Positions 18,476 through 27,356 of a stretch of 50,592 bases of DNA are shown here, in pieces. The position numbers and the translations under genes were made by a program. The DNA comes from Hyphomonas sp. BRH_c22 (GTDB taxonomy: Bacteria; Pseudomonadota; Alphaproteobacteria; Caulobacterales; Hyphomonadaceae). The stretch spans positions 1-50,592 of the forward strand of contig NZ_LADU01000006.1 of assembly GCF_000961795.1 (NCBI RefSeq), written 5' to 3'. Under the pieces are notes generated by a model. The model saw nothing but the letters and a program-made list of their open reading frames with translations. It was not told the DNA's origin and made no database searches. Every line of letters starts with the position of its first letter. Position 1 is the first letter of the stretch.

Positions 18476-19574
18476 TCTGCCGGTGCGAATGGGTTGGTAG
18501 CGGGTTCGACGCGATCCTCCTGACTATCGAAGAAGCCCAGATCATAGTTTAGAAATGAGACGAGCCAAAGCTGGTCCTCGACTTCGCGCAGGCCGAGGAT
18601 TTGGCCTGCGAAGACCTGGCTCAGATTTATCTTTCGCTTTCCAATGCAGATCCGTCCACAGCGTGTGACGCGGACAGTCCTGTCATGGAAGGGATATTCG
18701 GGGTCGCCTGGCGGCTCATAGATGCGCGCCGAGGGTGTATAGAGGTCGCCGGGACAAGCTCCGGCCAATGCCTGATGCGGACGCTCATTGTTGTAAACAT
18801 CGACGAAGCGGTCAAAGCTCTCCTGTTGCTGGAGAGAGTTGAAGGCGGGAGGTTTTGTGGCCTCCTTCTTCAAGGTCAGTGCATGCGTTCATGCCGGCCG
18901 TTCTGCTGCGGGCAACCGGGACGAATGCGCTCGAGTCGGATGCCGAGACGCAGCCACCAGACCGAAAGTTTGCTCAGGCCGAACATGGCATGCGAACTGG
19001 CGGAAGGCGCACCATTGTCGGTCCTGATTGCACATGGAAGTCCGAACTCCTTGAAAACACTCTCAAATACAGAAAAGGCAAAGTCTGCCTTGGTTGAGGT
19101 TACCCGTTCGCAGGCGAGCAGGTAGCGTGATTGATAATCCGAGATCGTCAGCGGGTAGCAGTATTGCCGGTTACCGAGTTGGAACTCCCCTTTGCAGTCG
19201 GCGCACCATAGTCCGTTAGGCTCACTGGCGGCATTGAGCGGCGTGCCTTGCGCCGTGTAGCGTCGGCGCTTGCGACGGATCACCAACCCGTGCCGGTCAA
19301 GGACCGCGTGAACAGTCGACACGGCTGGTGGCTTTAACATCGGCAACTCCCGCAGCAGCTTGTCTCGGATCTTTGGCGCGCCCCAGGATGGATACTCGCG
19401 CTTTATCCTGAGAATGCTGCGCTCGATCTGGAAAGGCAGCTGACTGGCCTGCCGGTACGGGCGCCGGCTGCGATCATTCAGGCCGTCCAGCCCGCAGTCC
19501 TTATAGCGATCGTAAATCTTATAGCCGGTGACCCGCGAGATGCCGAACTGACGGCATAGCGGCGCGGTAATCAT
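18469..19574 (-). pseudogene. IS481-family transposase, frameshifted and N-terminally truncated
   Basis: The minus strand reads a helix-turn-helix (CRQFGISRVTGYKIYDRYK) and the DDE integrase core, with LWCADCKGEFQLGNRQYCYP (first Asp), AIRTDNGAPSASSHAMFGLS (second Asp) and the motif PQQNGRHERMH. A premature TGA at about 18876-18878 ends this frame. The protein continues in the next frame as LKKEATKPPAFNSLQQQESF and NNERPHQALAGACPGDLYTP, to the end at 18469. The break looks like loss of one C: family proteins usually read ERMH-L-T-L-K-K-E here. About 25 residues are also missing at the N-terminus, where sequence of another IS adjoins. The element is therefore almost certainly dead. Confidence 0.85.
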
Positions 19575-19604
19575 CCCATTTTTAATGGGCCTGTTTCCTA
19601 GACT

Positions 19605-19757
19605 TCACGCGGCAAGTTTCAGTTTCATGGTGGGGGTAATTCCGCCGATGCCCATATTGGGGCGTTGATTGTTGTATGACCATAGTCATTTGGTGGCGTG
19701 GTTGCGTACCTCCTCCAATTGGGTGAGGAAGCCTTTCATTTCATCTAAAGGCACAGC
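19605..19757 (-). pseudogene. C-terminal remnant of an IS3-family transposase
   Basis: On the minus strand the frame reads DEMKGFLTQLEEVRNHATK, then TGA, then LWSYNNQRPNMGIGGITPTM and KLKLAA before a stop at 19605. The Y-N-N-x-R-P-N-M-G-I-G-G motif is the typical C-terminus of one IS3-family transposase group, in which Trp occupies the position of the TGA here; a TGG to TGA change would explain it. Only about 50 residues remain. It abuts the truncated IS481 transposase, so one insertion probably cut the other. Confidence 0.7.
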
Positions 19758-19949
19758 GGGTCCAGGGTTGATACGGAGCGTTCTCCCTGCCGATCGCGAC
19801 GGCAAGATCGCAGCGCCATGTCCCCAACGTGACCCTGGTCATGCAGGTATGGCCTGTCGGGCGGCATGCAAGCCTGTTGTCCGATTCATAAACACGGCCC
19901 CGGCCGCGTTTGCGCTCGGAGCCGTATCTGATACTGAAATACCCGTGGA
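19758..19949. other. Short gene-free stretch
   Basis: This 190-bp stretch lies between the IS3 remnant and the secreted-protein gene. I see no gene, hairpin or repeat in it. Confidence 0.4.
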
Positions 19950-21017
19950 TCAGAGTCTCACGTCAACATCGGTGGTGGTGGTCGCAAAGGGTTCCGTCGA
20001 GCCGATATCTGGCTGCCACAGGACTTCCACGCTCGTTGGGCAATTTGGCAGGTTCGTCTGCAGCTGGAATGTCGACGTTGCGCTTGGTCCAGGTGCCACA
20101 TCGGGGACAATGTCAGTCGAGAACCGGGTGACGGAGTTTCCGTTAGGAAGAACGAAATTTGCCTGAATGACTCCCTTCGCAGAGCCAACCGTATCCGATG
20201 GCGTGCCATCCGGCTCGAGTGGAGAGTGGACTGCACCCCTTATTGCGAGCTCATCGCCTACACGGCAATTTGCCCGTTCAACAGCAACTTCGTGCATGTC
20301 CTTGTTGGCCAGGAAGGCGTCAAGCGGACCTGTAAGATCCAGTATGAAGTAATGGAGTGCCTTTTCATTCGCTCCATCGGGAGTCGCGACATTCCGGTCT
20401 CCGTAATATCCCTCCATCCCGTAGGGTACGCCGACGAGATCTGCAGACGTGAGATCGAGTGCAAATCCTGAGTCGACGCGGATGTCGTTGGCTGGCATGC
20501 GGCGGTCGTCGATGGGAAGCATGACTGGCCCGTTGCTGCCGCGAATGAAGTCGGTCTCACCATCGCAATTCGGTGTAGAGCACAGATTTGATGTTATGAC
20601 GCCCAGGACGACGTTCTCGGCCGGTTCGGTGAATACATCATCGGCGACCATTATTCCGGTTCCGAGTGGTCCGCCTGTCGGATCCCATGTGCCGATTGCG
20701 ATCGCCGTACCGCCGATGAAGCCGCGTTGACTCCTGCCGGGCAAGAAAGGTCCCTTGAACCAACCATTGAAACCGAGAACCAGTCCATCCCTTGCGGTGC
20801 GCCGATCTGCGGTCGGGGAAACAATCGTGGTTCGCCCGGACACAAGAACGTCAATGCCGGCAACTCGAAGAATCCTGTTGACGTTGTCCCAGTCTTCGAT
20901 CGGCCCTTCGATTTCTGTGGGAATGGGGGGGGCGGCCTGTGCTGACGCGACCTGGCCGATCCCCAAAGTGGAAATTGCTGCAGCGCAAGCTGCTAGTTTC
21001 AATGCGTGACGATACAT
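19950..21017 (-). CDS. Secreted protein of unknown function beside the T2SS locus
   Basis: 355 residues with a clear signal peptide (MYRHALKLAACAAAISTLGI, cleavage near VASAQA). The mature part starts IEGPIEDWDNVNRILRVAGI, which resembles the small beta-rich repeats of DUF5666-type domains (G-x-I, then V-x-G-I-x-V, then T-x-I). A second similar unit seems to start at VVLGVITSN. Four or five cysteines (CSTPNC, NCRVGD, NCPTS) suggest disulfides outside the cytoplasm. It is transcribed away from gspG, with a palindromic site between them. Its position makes it a candidate substrate or accessory of the adjacent secretion system, but nothing in the sequence proves this. Confidence 0.8.
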   Translation of the reverse strand: MYRHALKLAACAAAISTLGIGQVASAQAAPPIPTEIEGPIEDWDNVNRILRVAGIDVLVSGRTTIVSPTADRRTARDGLVLGFNGWFKGPFLPGRSQRGFIGGTAIAIGTWDPTGGPLGTGIMVADDVFTEPAENVVLGVITSNLCSTPNCDGETDFIRGSNGPVMLPIDDRRMPANDIRVDSGFALDLTSADLVGVPYGMEGYYGDRNVATPDGANEKALHYFILDLTGPLDAFLANKDMHEVAVERANCRVGDELAIRGAVHSPLEPDGTPSDTVGSAKGVIQANFVLPNGNSVTRFSTDIVPDVAPGPSATSTFQLQTNLPNCPTSVEVLWQPDIGSTEPFATTTTDVDVRL

Positions 21018-21248
21018 CCGTATGCCCCTCTGTTTGAGTGTCTCAATCCATTAGATGCGTTCACGATGCATTGTTGCCGATCGCCTTCCGCATGGAATAA
21101 TTATCGCAGCAAGCTGGCAGAACGACAGATCCGAGTGATTTGTCGGGGTACGAAGTCTTTCGATACTTTAAGACATAGTGCCTGATGGCTTCATTGCGAC
21201 GGTCCCGGGCCCTGTGATTGGCGAGCAGTAAAATAGTCGCGGTTTCTA

Positions 21249-21264
21249 ACATCTTATAAGATGT
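21249..21264. promoter_or_regulatory. Perfect 16-bp palindrome upstream of gspG
   Basis: ACATCTTATAAGATGT is perfectly self-complementary. It lies about 90 bp upstream of the gspG start and 230 bp upstream of the divergent secreted-protein gene, so it could be a shared operator. The regulator is unknown. Confidence 0.45.
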
Positions 21265-21355
21265 GTGGCGCGCCATGCTGCATGGATTGTTCCAACTCCG
21301 GCGATTCGACTGTAGATTTCATTGGTCGGGATCCGTGGCAGGACGAGGAGCAGAC

Positions 21356-21796
21356 ATGACCGAAAAGATCACGCAAGCGCGGCGGGCGCATGACGCTGAA
21401 GCCGGATTCAGCCTAATGGAACTGCTGGTGGCGATGGTGATTCTCGCTCTGATCATGGGCGTGGTCGCTCCGCGCGTCGTCGGCTACCTGAGCCGTGCAA
21501 AATCGCAGACAGCGGAAGTGCAGATCCGCAACATAAGAGCTGCTGCGGACATGTTCCTACTGGATGTCGGGCGTTATCCGACAAATGAAGAAGGGCTGGG
21601 CGCTCTGGTCGAGCCAAAGCCAACTGCGACAGGTTGGTTTGGACCATACCTTCAGGAAGAGACAGTTCCAGTTGATCCGTGGGGGCAGCCCTTCCGTTAT
21701 GATGTGAGCGATGACGGGATGAGGGTGCGAATATTTTCGCTGGGGCGGGATAATGCGGAGGGTGGAAGCGGTGAAGACAAGGATGTTGCCATATGA
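21356..21796 (+). CDS. gspG: Type II secretion major pseudopilin GspG
   Basis: 146 residues. A short charged leader ends in the prepilin peptidase site AEAG/FSLMELLVAM, with Glu at +5. The hydrophobic helix ILALIMGVVAPRVVGYLSRA follows, then the GspG globular domain with DVGRYPTNEEGLGALV, VDPWGQPFRYDV and IFSLGRDNAEGGSGEDKDV (the calcium-site region in this family). It builds the periplasmic pseudopilus. ATG 21356 has GAGGAG upstream; a more upstream codon adds a non-homologous lead. The gene stands apart from the rest: convergent with gspK and on the opposite strand from the gspC-M-L-D-K group. Confidence 0.93.
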   Translation: MTEKITQARRAHDAEAGFSLMELLVAMVILALIMGVVAPRVVGYLSRAKSQTAEVQIRNIRAAADMFLLDVGRYPTNEEGLGALVEPKPTATGWFGPYLQEETVPVDPWGQPFRYDVSDDGMRVRIFSLGRDNAEGGSGEDKDVAI

Positions 21797-21848
21797 TCCG
21801 CTTTCGTAACGCAAGAGGCCGACCCAACCACGCTAGTCTGAAGGCGAC

Positions 21849-22769
21849 TCAGTAACAGTTTGGCAATGAAGTGCCTGGACGCAAAGCCAGCTCTGCATCG
21901 TTGGCTGGCGCGGCGCGGATTTCGATGATCGGCCGACTGGGTCCAGTACGTCCCGTGCGGCCAAATGTTGCCTCGACCACCCGAATGCGTCCGCCATGAA
22001 GGCGAGCGGCAGCGCGGACCATTAGCGGGGCTCCTGCGTCACCGTTTGAGCGCAGTGCGCTGAGGCGCGAGACAGAATCCCGAAGGGCGACTATTCGTGT
22101 GGGTGGAACGGGCTGTGCGTTCTCCAGCGATTGGCCTTGAACAGCAGCTTGCACAGGCTCACTTGCGTAACGGAGCGATACGGAGGGTGTCCCGTTGAGC
22201 AGGGTGAGGTGGGGTCGCGCCATTTCAACCATACGAGGCGGAATTCCCGCGACCGCTGCAAGCTCGCCCACTCTGAGGAAAGGGCGATTGGCAGGCCGCG
22301 TGCGCCCCTCGCGTTCATACACAATGCGCTCTGCCCCGCCAGGCCGCGGCGTGTCGTCTGCGTCGCGATAGTCAGCAATCGCTGCGGCCGCTCTATCCGC
22401 CTGTTGTTCGCTTTCACCGAGCGCCTCGAAAAGCCCGCTCAATACGCCCTCCGGTGCCGTGTTCAGGTCTATCAGGGCCGCCGTTGGCCTGACCTCGAGT
22501 CGCAGTACATCATCTCCAAGGCGGCAAGTGATCGACTCGCCCTTTCGAAAATCCGGATGGCCCGTTTCCCACAGATCGACAGCAACCCGCAATCCGCCTT
22601 CTGCCAGGACGGTTGCGGTCAGATCGTTACGCGCGTCATATGCACTGGCTGCGCCGAGATGTGCTTCGCGCGCCATGATTGTTGCGACGACGGCCATTAT
22701 GCCGACGGCCCAGATCACCAGGATCACCGCGGCCCCCTTTTCGCTATCGTGAGGACCGGAAGCATTCAT
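21849..22769 (-). CDS. gspK: Type II secretion minor pseudopilin GspK
   Basis: 306 residues. The prepilin-like start is SEKG/AAVILVIWAVGIMAVV, after which the helix continues. The body contains the family pattern LIDLNTAPEGVLSGLFEALG near residue 97 and PFLRVGELAAVAGIPPRMVE near 165, the helical domain of GspK that caps the pseudopilus with GspI and GspJ. Glu at +5 is absent (Ala-Ala-Val-Ile-Leu follows the Gly), as is usual for GspK. It overlaps gspD by 4 bp (ATGA) and ends the leftward gsp operon. Confidence 0.88.
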   Translation of the reverse strand: MNASGPHDSEKGAAVILVIWAVGIMAVVATIMAREAHLGAASAYDARNDLTATVLAEGGLRVAVDLWETGHPDFRKGESITCRLGDDVLRLEVRPTAALIDLNTAPEGVLSGLFEALGESEQQADRAAAAIADYRDADDTPRPGGAERIVYEREGRTRPANRPFLRVGELAAVAGIPPRMVEMARPHLTLLNGTPSVSLRYASEPVQAAVQGQSLENAQPVPPTRIVALRDSVSRLSALRSNGDAGAPLMVRAAARLHGGRIRVVEATFGRTGRTGPSRPIIEIRAAPANDAELALRPGTSLPNCY

Positions 22770-25003
22770 GCTGCAGGCTCACCCACGGCAACGGGATCCT
22801 CCACGACCTGATTGTCCAACCTCAGGTCAGACACGGCTTTGTCGGAACTGGAATTCGCAGTCGGCTCCACAATGAGCGGGACAGGCGCGCTTCTGAAGAA
22901 TGCACTCTCCACGGATTTCATCCGCTTTCTCAATTCGTCGGTCACCGCAAATGCGGACTCGCGTCCTCGCACCACACGCGGTGTTATGAGAACCAGAAGT
23001 TCGGTTCGTTGCGTGGAATAACCTGTCGTGCTGAAGGCCGCTCCGATAAGCGGCAGGTCTCCCAGCAGCGGCACCTTCGTCCTGGTATCCGTGATCCGTT
23101 CACGCATCAGGCCGCCCAGTGCAACGCTTTCACCGTCCTGAACGGCGACGGACGTCGAAATGCGCCGCTGCTGTATGGTCGGAGAGTCAATGCCCGACGA
23201 TTGCGTGGCAACAACATCGCTGACTTCCTGGTCGATCTCCAGAATGACGAGTCCGCCATCATTCACACGGGGTGTGACATTCAGAATGATGCCGGTATCA
23301 CGCAGGGATACGGAATTGACAATTGGCGCATCTGGATTGGTGACGCTGACGGCCGATTGGGTCACGACCGGAACCTGGTCGCCAACCTGCAGGACTGCCG
23401 TTCGATTGTCGAGTACCATCAGCGATGGTGCTGAAAGGATCTTGACGTCGGTCACACCAGCCACTGCAGACAGGGCTGCCCGGCCGTTCTCTCCTGAGAA
23501 AAGCGCAGAGAAACCGGGGAATTGCGAGCTGACGGCACCTGATGCAATGTCGGTAAACGAAAGATCGAATTCTCCGCTCTGGAAGAACCATGTCAGTCCA
23601 TAGGAGAGATCATCCGTCAGCGTTACTTCGGCAATTGTTGCCTCAAGGAAAACCTGATTTGGCGTTGCATCAAGTTGCGATATCGCCCCTTCCAGCATGC
23701 CGAATTGTTCAGGCGTTGCCAGGGCGACCAGTGAATTGTTGGCATCATCGGCAAAAACCTTTGCTGCGGGAATGCTTTTTCCATCAGCGCTGGCTCCGAA
23801 GACAATAGAGGCGGAACCTGTCGCATCGGTATCTGACTCGGTTGACTCAATGAGTGTCCGCTCGCCAGGCGCTACGCCGTTTCCATTAGAACTTCCTCCG
23901 GTACGTTCTGCCGTCAGTGTATCGCGCAGGATATCGGCAATTTCCGTTGCCGGCCTGTTCTGGATCGGGATGACATAGAATCTCTGTCCGGCCTGTCCGC
24001 CCGAGCGGTCCAGCCGGCCAATCCAGTCTCCGGCTTCGTCCAGGTATGATGCCTGGCCTGTTATCGTCAGAACGACGTTGAGCCGGTCGAGCGGGACGAA
24101 CCGGACGACGCCCGAGATGGGCCCGGCCATGCCGGTTCTGAAGATCGCGTCAAGATCGTCCACAACACGCGACGCGGATGTATACTGGACGGGCGTTGCA
24201 GCAAATGACATGCCCCGCATCCAGTTCACGTCGAACACGTCCACCAGGGCTTCAGCATCGTCCAGCGCCGAGCGCGATCCGTTCAGAACGATGACATTGC
24301 GGTCTGTGTCAGATGTCACTGTGACGCCCGACTGTGCCATTCCGGAAAAGACTTTCTGCAGCGAGTCGGCTGAAACATAGTCCAGCGCGATGACCCGCTG
24401 GGTTCCGGTCGATGCCCCGCTGCCATCAGCATTCCCGCCCCCCTGTACGATCCGTATGAAATCATCACCGGATGCGATTGAAGCGCCCTTGCTGCGCAAG
24501 GCACTGTCTAGCAGGCGAAGTGCACCGCTGCGGCTGACCGGCCTGGCAGTCTGGAGCGTGATGGTGCCTGTCAGGTTTGCTTCAATGACATAGTTTTCCT
24601 TGAGTATTCCCCCAAGAACCTGTTGAACCGCGTCGCCGGAAGGGACATCTACGAGGTTGATGGTGATGTCTGCATTCGTGTCGGGCTCGCTGTCCACATT
24701 GAGGTTGCGGCCATTTCGGAGGCCTTCGCCGTACTGGACAAAATTGAGATCGCCGGGGCCATGCGGCGACGCCGAAACCGGCGCTTGCCCGGGAAGCGGC
24801 CTGCTGTCTTCCGGTCGAACCTGGACCTGGCTGGTGGCAGTCTGGGGAGCCAGAGAATAGTGCGATGTGCGCTCGGGAAAGCTATGACTGGTGCAGGCAC
24901 CCAGAAGCAGTGCAGCAGCAGCTGGCACGACCCTGCGCAACCGGCAGAACTTGGACGCCGTCTTGCAGGAATCGCCGAAATAAGATGTGTTGACCTGCGT
25001 CAT
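22766..25003 (-). CDS. gspD: Type II secretion outer-membrane secretin GspD
   Basis: 745 residues. The N-terminal hydrophobic segment ends in LLLGAC, a lipobox-like site, so this may be a lipoprotein-type secretin. An N0 domain follows at about 105-180 (INLVDVPSGDAVQQVLGGIL), then N1-N3 repeats (VIALDYVSADSLQKVFSGMA, FYVIPIQNRPATEIADIL). The secretin barrel shows LSAPSLMVLDNRTAVLQVGD, GIILNVTPRVNDGGLVILEI, VPLLGDLPLIGAAFS and TELLVLITPRVV. It forms the outer-membrane channel through which folded proteins leave. AGGAG lies upstream within the gspC end; the gene starts 3 bp after gspC and overlaps gspK. Confidence 0.94.
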   Translation of the reverse strand: MTQVNTSYFGDSCKTASKFCRLRRVVPAAAALLLGACTSHSFPERTSHYSLAPQTATSQVQVRPEDSRPLPGQAPVSASPHGPGDLNFVQYGEGLRNGRNLNVDSEPDTNADITINLVDVPSGDAVQQVLGGILKENYVIEANLTGTITLQTARPVSRSGALRLLDSALRSKGASIASGDDFIRIVQGGGNADGSGASTGTQRVIALDYVSADSLQKVFSGMAQSGVTVTSDTDRNVIVLNGSRSALDDAEALVDVFDVNWMRGMSFAATPVQYTSASRVVDDLDAIFRTGMAGPISGVVRFVPLDRLNVVLTITGQASYLDEAGDWIGRLDRSGGQAGQRFYVIPIQNRPATEIADILRDTLTAERTGGSSNGNGVAPGERTLIESTESDTDATGSASIVFGASADGKSIPAAKVFADDANNSLVALATPEQFGMLEGAISQLDATPNQVFLEATIAEVTLTDDLSYGLTWFFQSGEFDLSFTDIASGAVSSQFPGFSALFSGENGRAALSAVAGVTDVKILSAPSLMVLDNRTAVLQVGDQVPVVTQSAVSVTNPDAPIVNSVSLRDTGIILNVTPRVNDGGLVILEIDQEVSDVVATQSSGIDSPTIQQRRISTSVAVQDGESVALGGLMRERITDTRTKVPLLGDLPLIGAAFSTTGYSTQRTELLVLITPRVVRGRESAFAVTDELRKRMKSVESAFFRSAPVPLIVEPTANSSSDKAVSDLRLDNQVVEDPVAVGEPAA

Positions 25004-25005
25004 GG

Positions 25006-25506
25006 TTATGGCGCTCCTTGTGTGTCAGGGTAAAGGGCGAGGGTCGTTCTGTCGTCGCCAAGGGCGAGCGTGACCCTGTCTGGTATCACTCGCACGATTT
25101 CCCAGCCGGACAGGGTTTCCCCATGCGCCAGCCAGACAGGAGGCCCACCCGAGATGGGCTGGAATGCCGCGCGCGATTCAGCACCGGCGATCACGACGCC
25201 GCGTAGTCGATAAGCCGTGTCAGGAGATGTGGACGGGTTCGAGGCATCTGTCGTCGAAATGAAATCCGGTTCATCGGCAAAAGTCCTGCGTTCAGAATGA
25301 AACAGTGGCCGTTGCGCCATGACGAATTCGGCATTTGCTGTGGGCGCAAATGCGTCAATCTCAATCGGTTGCAATGATGGGGCAACCGAAGCAGAGCTTG
25401 CAGGTGGCGGTGTCCGGATCTGCACGGCCAGGACGAGGAAGAGCAGGGCGCACATACTCAGGAGCGTCGCCGAGATCATTGCAGTGGAGGCTGCAACCCT
25501 GTTCAT
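25006..25506 (-). CDS. gspC: Type II secretion inner-membrane protein GspC-like
   Basis: 166 residues. One N-terminal membrane helix (SATLLSMCALLFLVLAVQI) is followed by a Pro-rich linker and a periplasmic beta domain containing YRLRGVVIAGAESRAAFQP, then WEIVRVIPDRVTLALGDDRT. This matches the homology region of GspC, which links the inner-membrane platform to the secretin N0 domain. The usual C-terminal PDZ or coiled-coil domain is absent. It sits between gspM (4-bp overlap) and gspD. A GspP/PilP-like minor protein is an alternative name. Confidence 0.75.
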   Translation of the reverse strand: MNRVAASTAMISATLLSMCALLFLVLAVQIRTPPPASSASVAPSLQPIEIDAFAPTANAEFVMAQRPLFHSERRTFADEPDFISTTDASNPSTSPDTAYRLRGVVIAGAESRAAFQPISGGPPVWLAHGETLSGWEIVRVIPDRVTLALGDDRTTLALYPDTQGAP

Positions 25507-26093
25507 GGTTGACGCTCCTGCACGTTCGCGTAGGCACCGACGTCAAGTCGAATTTGCAGAATGGGAGCAGTTGGTCGCCCCGCCTGCCGACGGCTGCTGC
25601 TTGAAAGCTGGACTTGCGCGCCGCTGACGAACAGGCTGGGACGGGCAGCGTTCAACCGGGTGATGGCGTCCTGGAACTGGTCGTGGCTGGCCATGGCAGT
25701 AACCCTGACGCCGACTTCCTGAAATCCGTCGCTTGTATGCGTTTGCAATGGCTGCAGGCTCTTCACGTCGGCTCCGGCATCCTGTAGTGCCTTGCGTACC
25801 AGCGACAGGAGTCCGGATGTAGCCTGAGACTCGGATGAGGCCTGGAATATCGAACTGTGCGCACTGGCGTCAGAGTTGAGCGATGCACTGACGGATTCCA
25901 TTGCCTCCCGGGAGGCGATGATTCCTTCCCATTTGGCGAGGTCTGCTTCGGCCCTTGCAATTTCCTGCTTCTGCTTCTGGATCATGCTTGAGAGTGGCAG
26001 GCCCAGGGTGGCCACAAGGCACGTACCTGCCAGAGCTGCCAGGCCCGCTGCGAGAAGCTGCTGTCGAGCTTGAGGCATCGCATGGAGGTTCAT
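25503..26093 (-). CDS. gspM: Type II secretion inner-membrane protein GspM
   Basis: 196 residues with one N-terminal membrane helix (AAGLAALAGTCLVATLGLPL). A coiled-coil stretch (IQKQKQEIARAEADLAKWEG) follows, then a periplasmic ferredoxin-like domain containing GLLSLVRKALQDAGADVKSL and VRVTAMASHDQFQDAITRLN. That is the standard GspM plan. GspM supports GspL in the assembly platform. It overlaps gspL upstream and gspC downstream by 4 bp each, so all are translationally coupled. Confidence 0.85.
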   Translation of the reverse strand: MNLHAMPQARQQLLAAGLAALAGTCLVATLGLPLSSMIQKQKQEIARAEADLAKWEGIIASREAMESVSASLNSDASAHSSIFQASSESQATSGLLSLVRKALQDAGADVKSLQPLQTHTSDGFQEVGVRVTAMASHDQFQDAITRLNAARPSLFVSGAQVQLSSSSRRQAGRPTAPILQIRLDVGAYANVQERQP

Positions 26094-27196
26094 CCATTGT
26101 CCTCCGCAGGGCGCGAGAGCGAAACTGGCTGCTCAAGCATGATTTCAATGCGGAAGCGGTCAGCGCCGAGGCGGGCATCCGACACGACGGGCGACGAGAA
26201 GCGTGCGCTAAGTATGCCGGGCGTGTCTTCCAGGGTCTGCAGGATCGTACCTGATGAACGTGACAAGCCGATGAGTGAAAGGGTCTGCTCATCGAATGTC
26301 AGCGCCTCGATCCAGGTATCATCGGGAATGGCTTCGGTCAGGCTGGCATACAATTGGGGGAACTGCGTCGGCCCCGACATGCGGTTTGCGATTGTTTTGC
26401 GAATCCCGATTTCACGGCGAAGCCTGGCCTGAAGCTCCAGGACGTGTCTGGCCTCTGCTTCGGCACCTGATATCCGTGTCTGCAACGCCTCAACCTGCCG
26501 CTCCCGGTTCACCCAGCCAAGTGCAAGTATCGCGAGAACCAGACCCAGCGCGACAAGCGTCAGAATGCGGTTGAGTTGCGGCCAGGTGGCGTCCATCCGG
26601 GTTCGCAGCGCGGAGTCGAGCAGGTTGAAGCCCATTGGCGTGCCGTCCGGAGACGCAATATCCACCCTCGCAAGGCTGACGCCGTGCTGAGCCAGAGCGG
26701 ATCTGTGCGTGTCGATGAGGTCCTGCCGTATGATCGCTTGCTGAACCTGAATCGTGTTGCCCGGCCCGGAGGACGAATCGACAAGCGTGTCGCTTGCGAC
26801 TTCTGCCATGTCGAATGGTGTTTCCACGGGGATTTGAAGTCGCATGACCTGCTGGACGTGATTTGCGGATGCGGCAGGAAGCGTTTTCCGCCGAAGAAAG
26901 ACATCATCCTGCGACACGATCAGAAGCGCGTCCGCGCTGTTCACGAGCTGTTGGGCCCGTTTCGACGCCGCAAGGTCCTCCGTCACGCCCCCAGGCGTTT
27001 CGAATACGAGATATCCGTGCGGTTGCTCACGCAGAAACACCCACCTGCGCGAAGGCATATAGGCTGTTATCAGCCATCGGGGAATCAGGGTTCTCATGGT
27101 GCTTGTCCACCATTCGAGAAGTGACCTTGCGTGCAAGGTCACGCCCAGCGCTAAGTCGGCTCGCCTTGCGCCCACGCGTTCGCTTGCATCGACCAT
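26090..27196 (-). CDS. gspL: Type II secretion assembly-platform protein GspL
   Basis: 368 residues. The cytoplasmic actin-like half (about 35-205) includes LLIVSQDDVFLRRKTLPAAS and VMRLQIPVETPFD. A single membrane helix lies near 216-236 (ILTLVALGLVLAILALGWVN), followed by a coiled coil and a PilN-like periplasmic domain (YASLTEAIPDDTWIEALTFD). In this family it recruits the ATPase GspE through the cytoplasmic part. The start is uncertain: ATG 27196 has GGGGAA upstream, while ATG 27097 (MRTLIPRWLITAYMPS) is where family-like sequence begins. It heads the leftward operon L-M-C-D-K and is divergent from gspE. Confidence 0.83.
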   Translation of the reverse strand: MVDASERVGARRADLALGVTLHARSLLEWWTSTMRTLIPRWLITAYMPSRRWVFLREQPHGYLVFETPGGVTEDLAASKRAQQLVNSADALLIVSQDDVFLRRKTLPAASANHVQQVMRLQIPVETPFDMAEVASDTLVDSSSGPGNTIQVQQAIIRQDLIDTHRSALAQHGVSLARVDIASPDGTPMGFNLLDSALRTRMDATWPQLNRILTLVALGLVLAILALGWVNRERQVEALQTRISGAEAEARHVLELQARLRREIGIRKTIANRMSGPTQFPQLYASLTEAIPDDTWIEALTFDEQTLSLIGLSRSSGTILQTLEDTPGILSARFSSPVVSDARLGADRFRIEIMLEQPVSLSRPAEDNG

Positions 27197-27356
27197 GACT
27201 TATTCCCCACATCGCAGGCCAGACAGGGTAAGCCCGGCAGAACCTGCGCTAGGCGACAAGTCTTTGTGACTGTCCTTCCACTGTCAATCGGAGGGGGATA
27301 CGCAGACGCCAAAGGCAGAGAAACGAATCTTCGCATATTTTACACTGGCCCCCCAT
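27197..27356. promoter_or_regulatory. Divergent promoter region of the two gsp operons
   Basis: The 160 bp between gspL (leftward) and gspE (rightward) must hold both promoters, which would give balanced expression of the platform/secretin and ATPase/pseudopilin genes. No single promoter is clear enough to place. Confidence 0.5.

Noticed and set aside
21061..21276. 71-codon frame on the minus strand between the secreted protein and gspG
   Set aside because: No ribosome binding site or recognisable motif, and it covers the palindromic regulatory site.
22131..23434. Long plus-strand frames opposite gspK and gspD
   Set aside because: Antisense shadows of clear T2SS genes.
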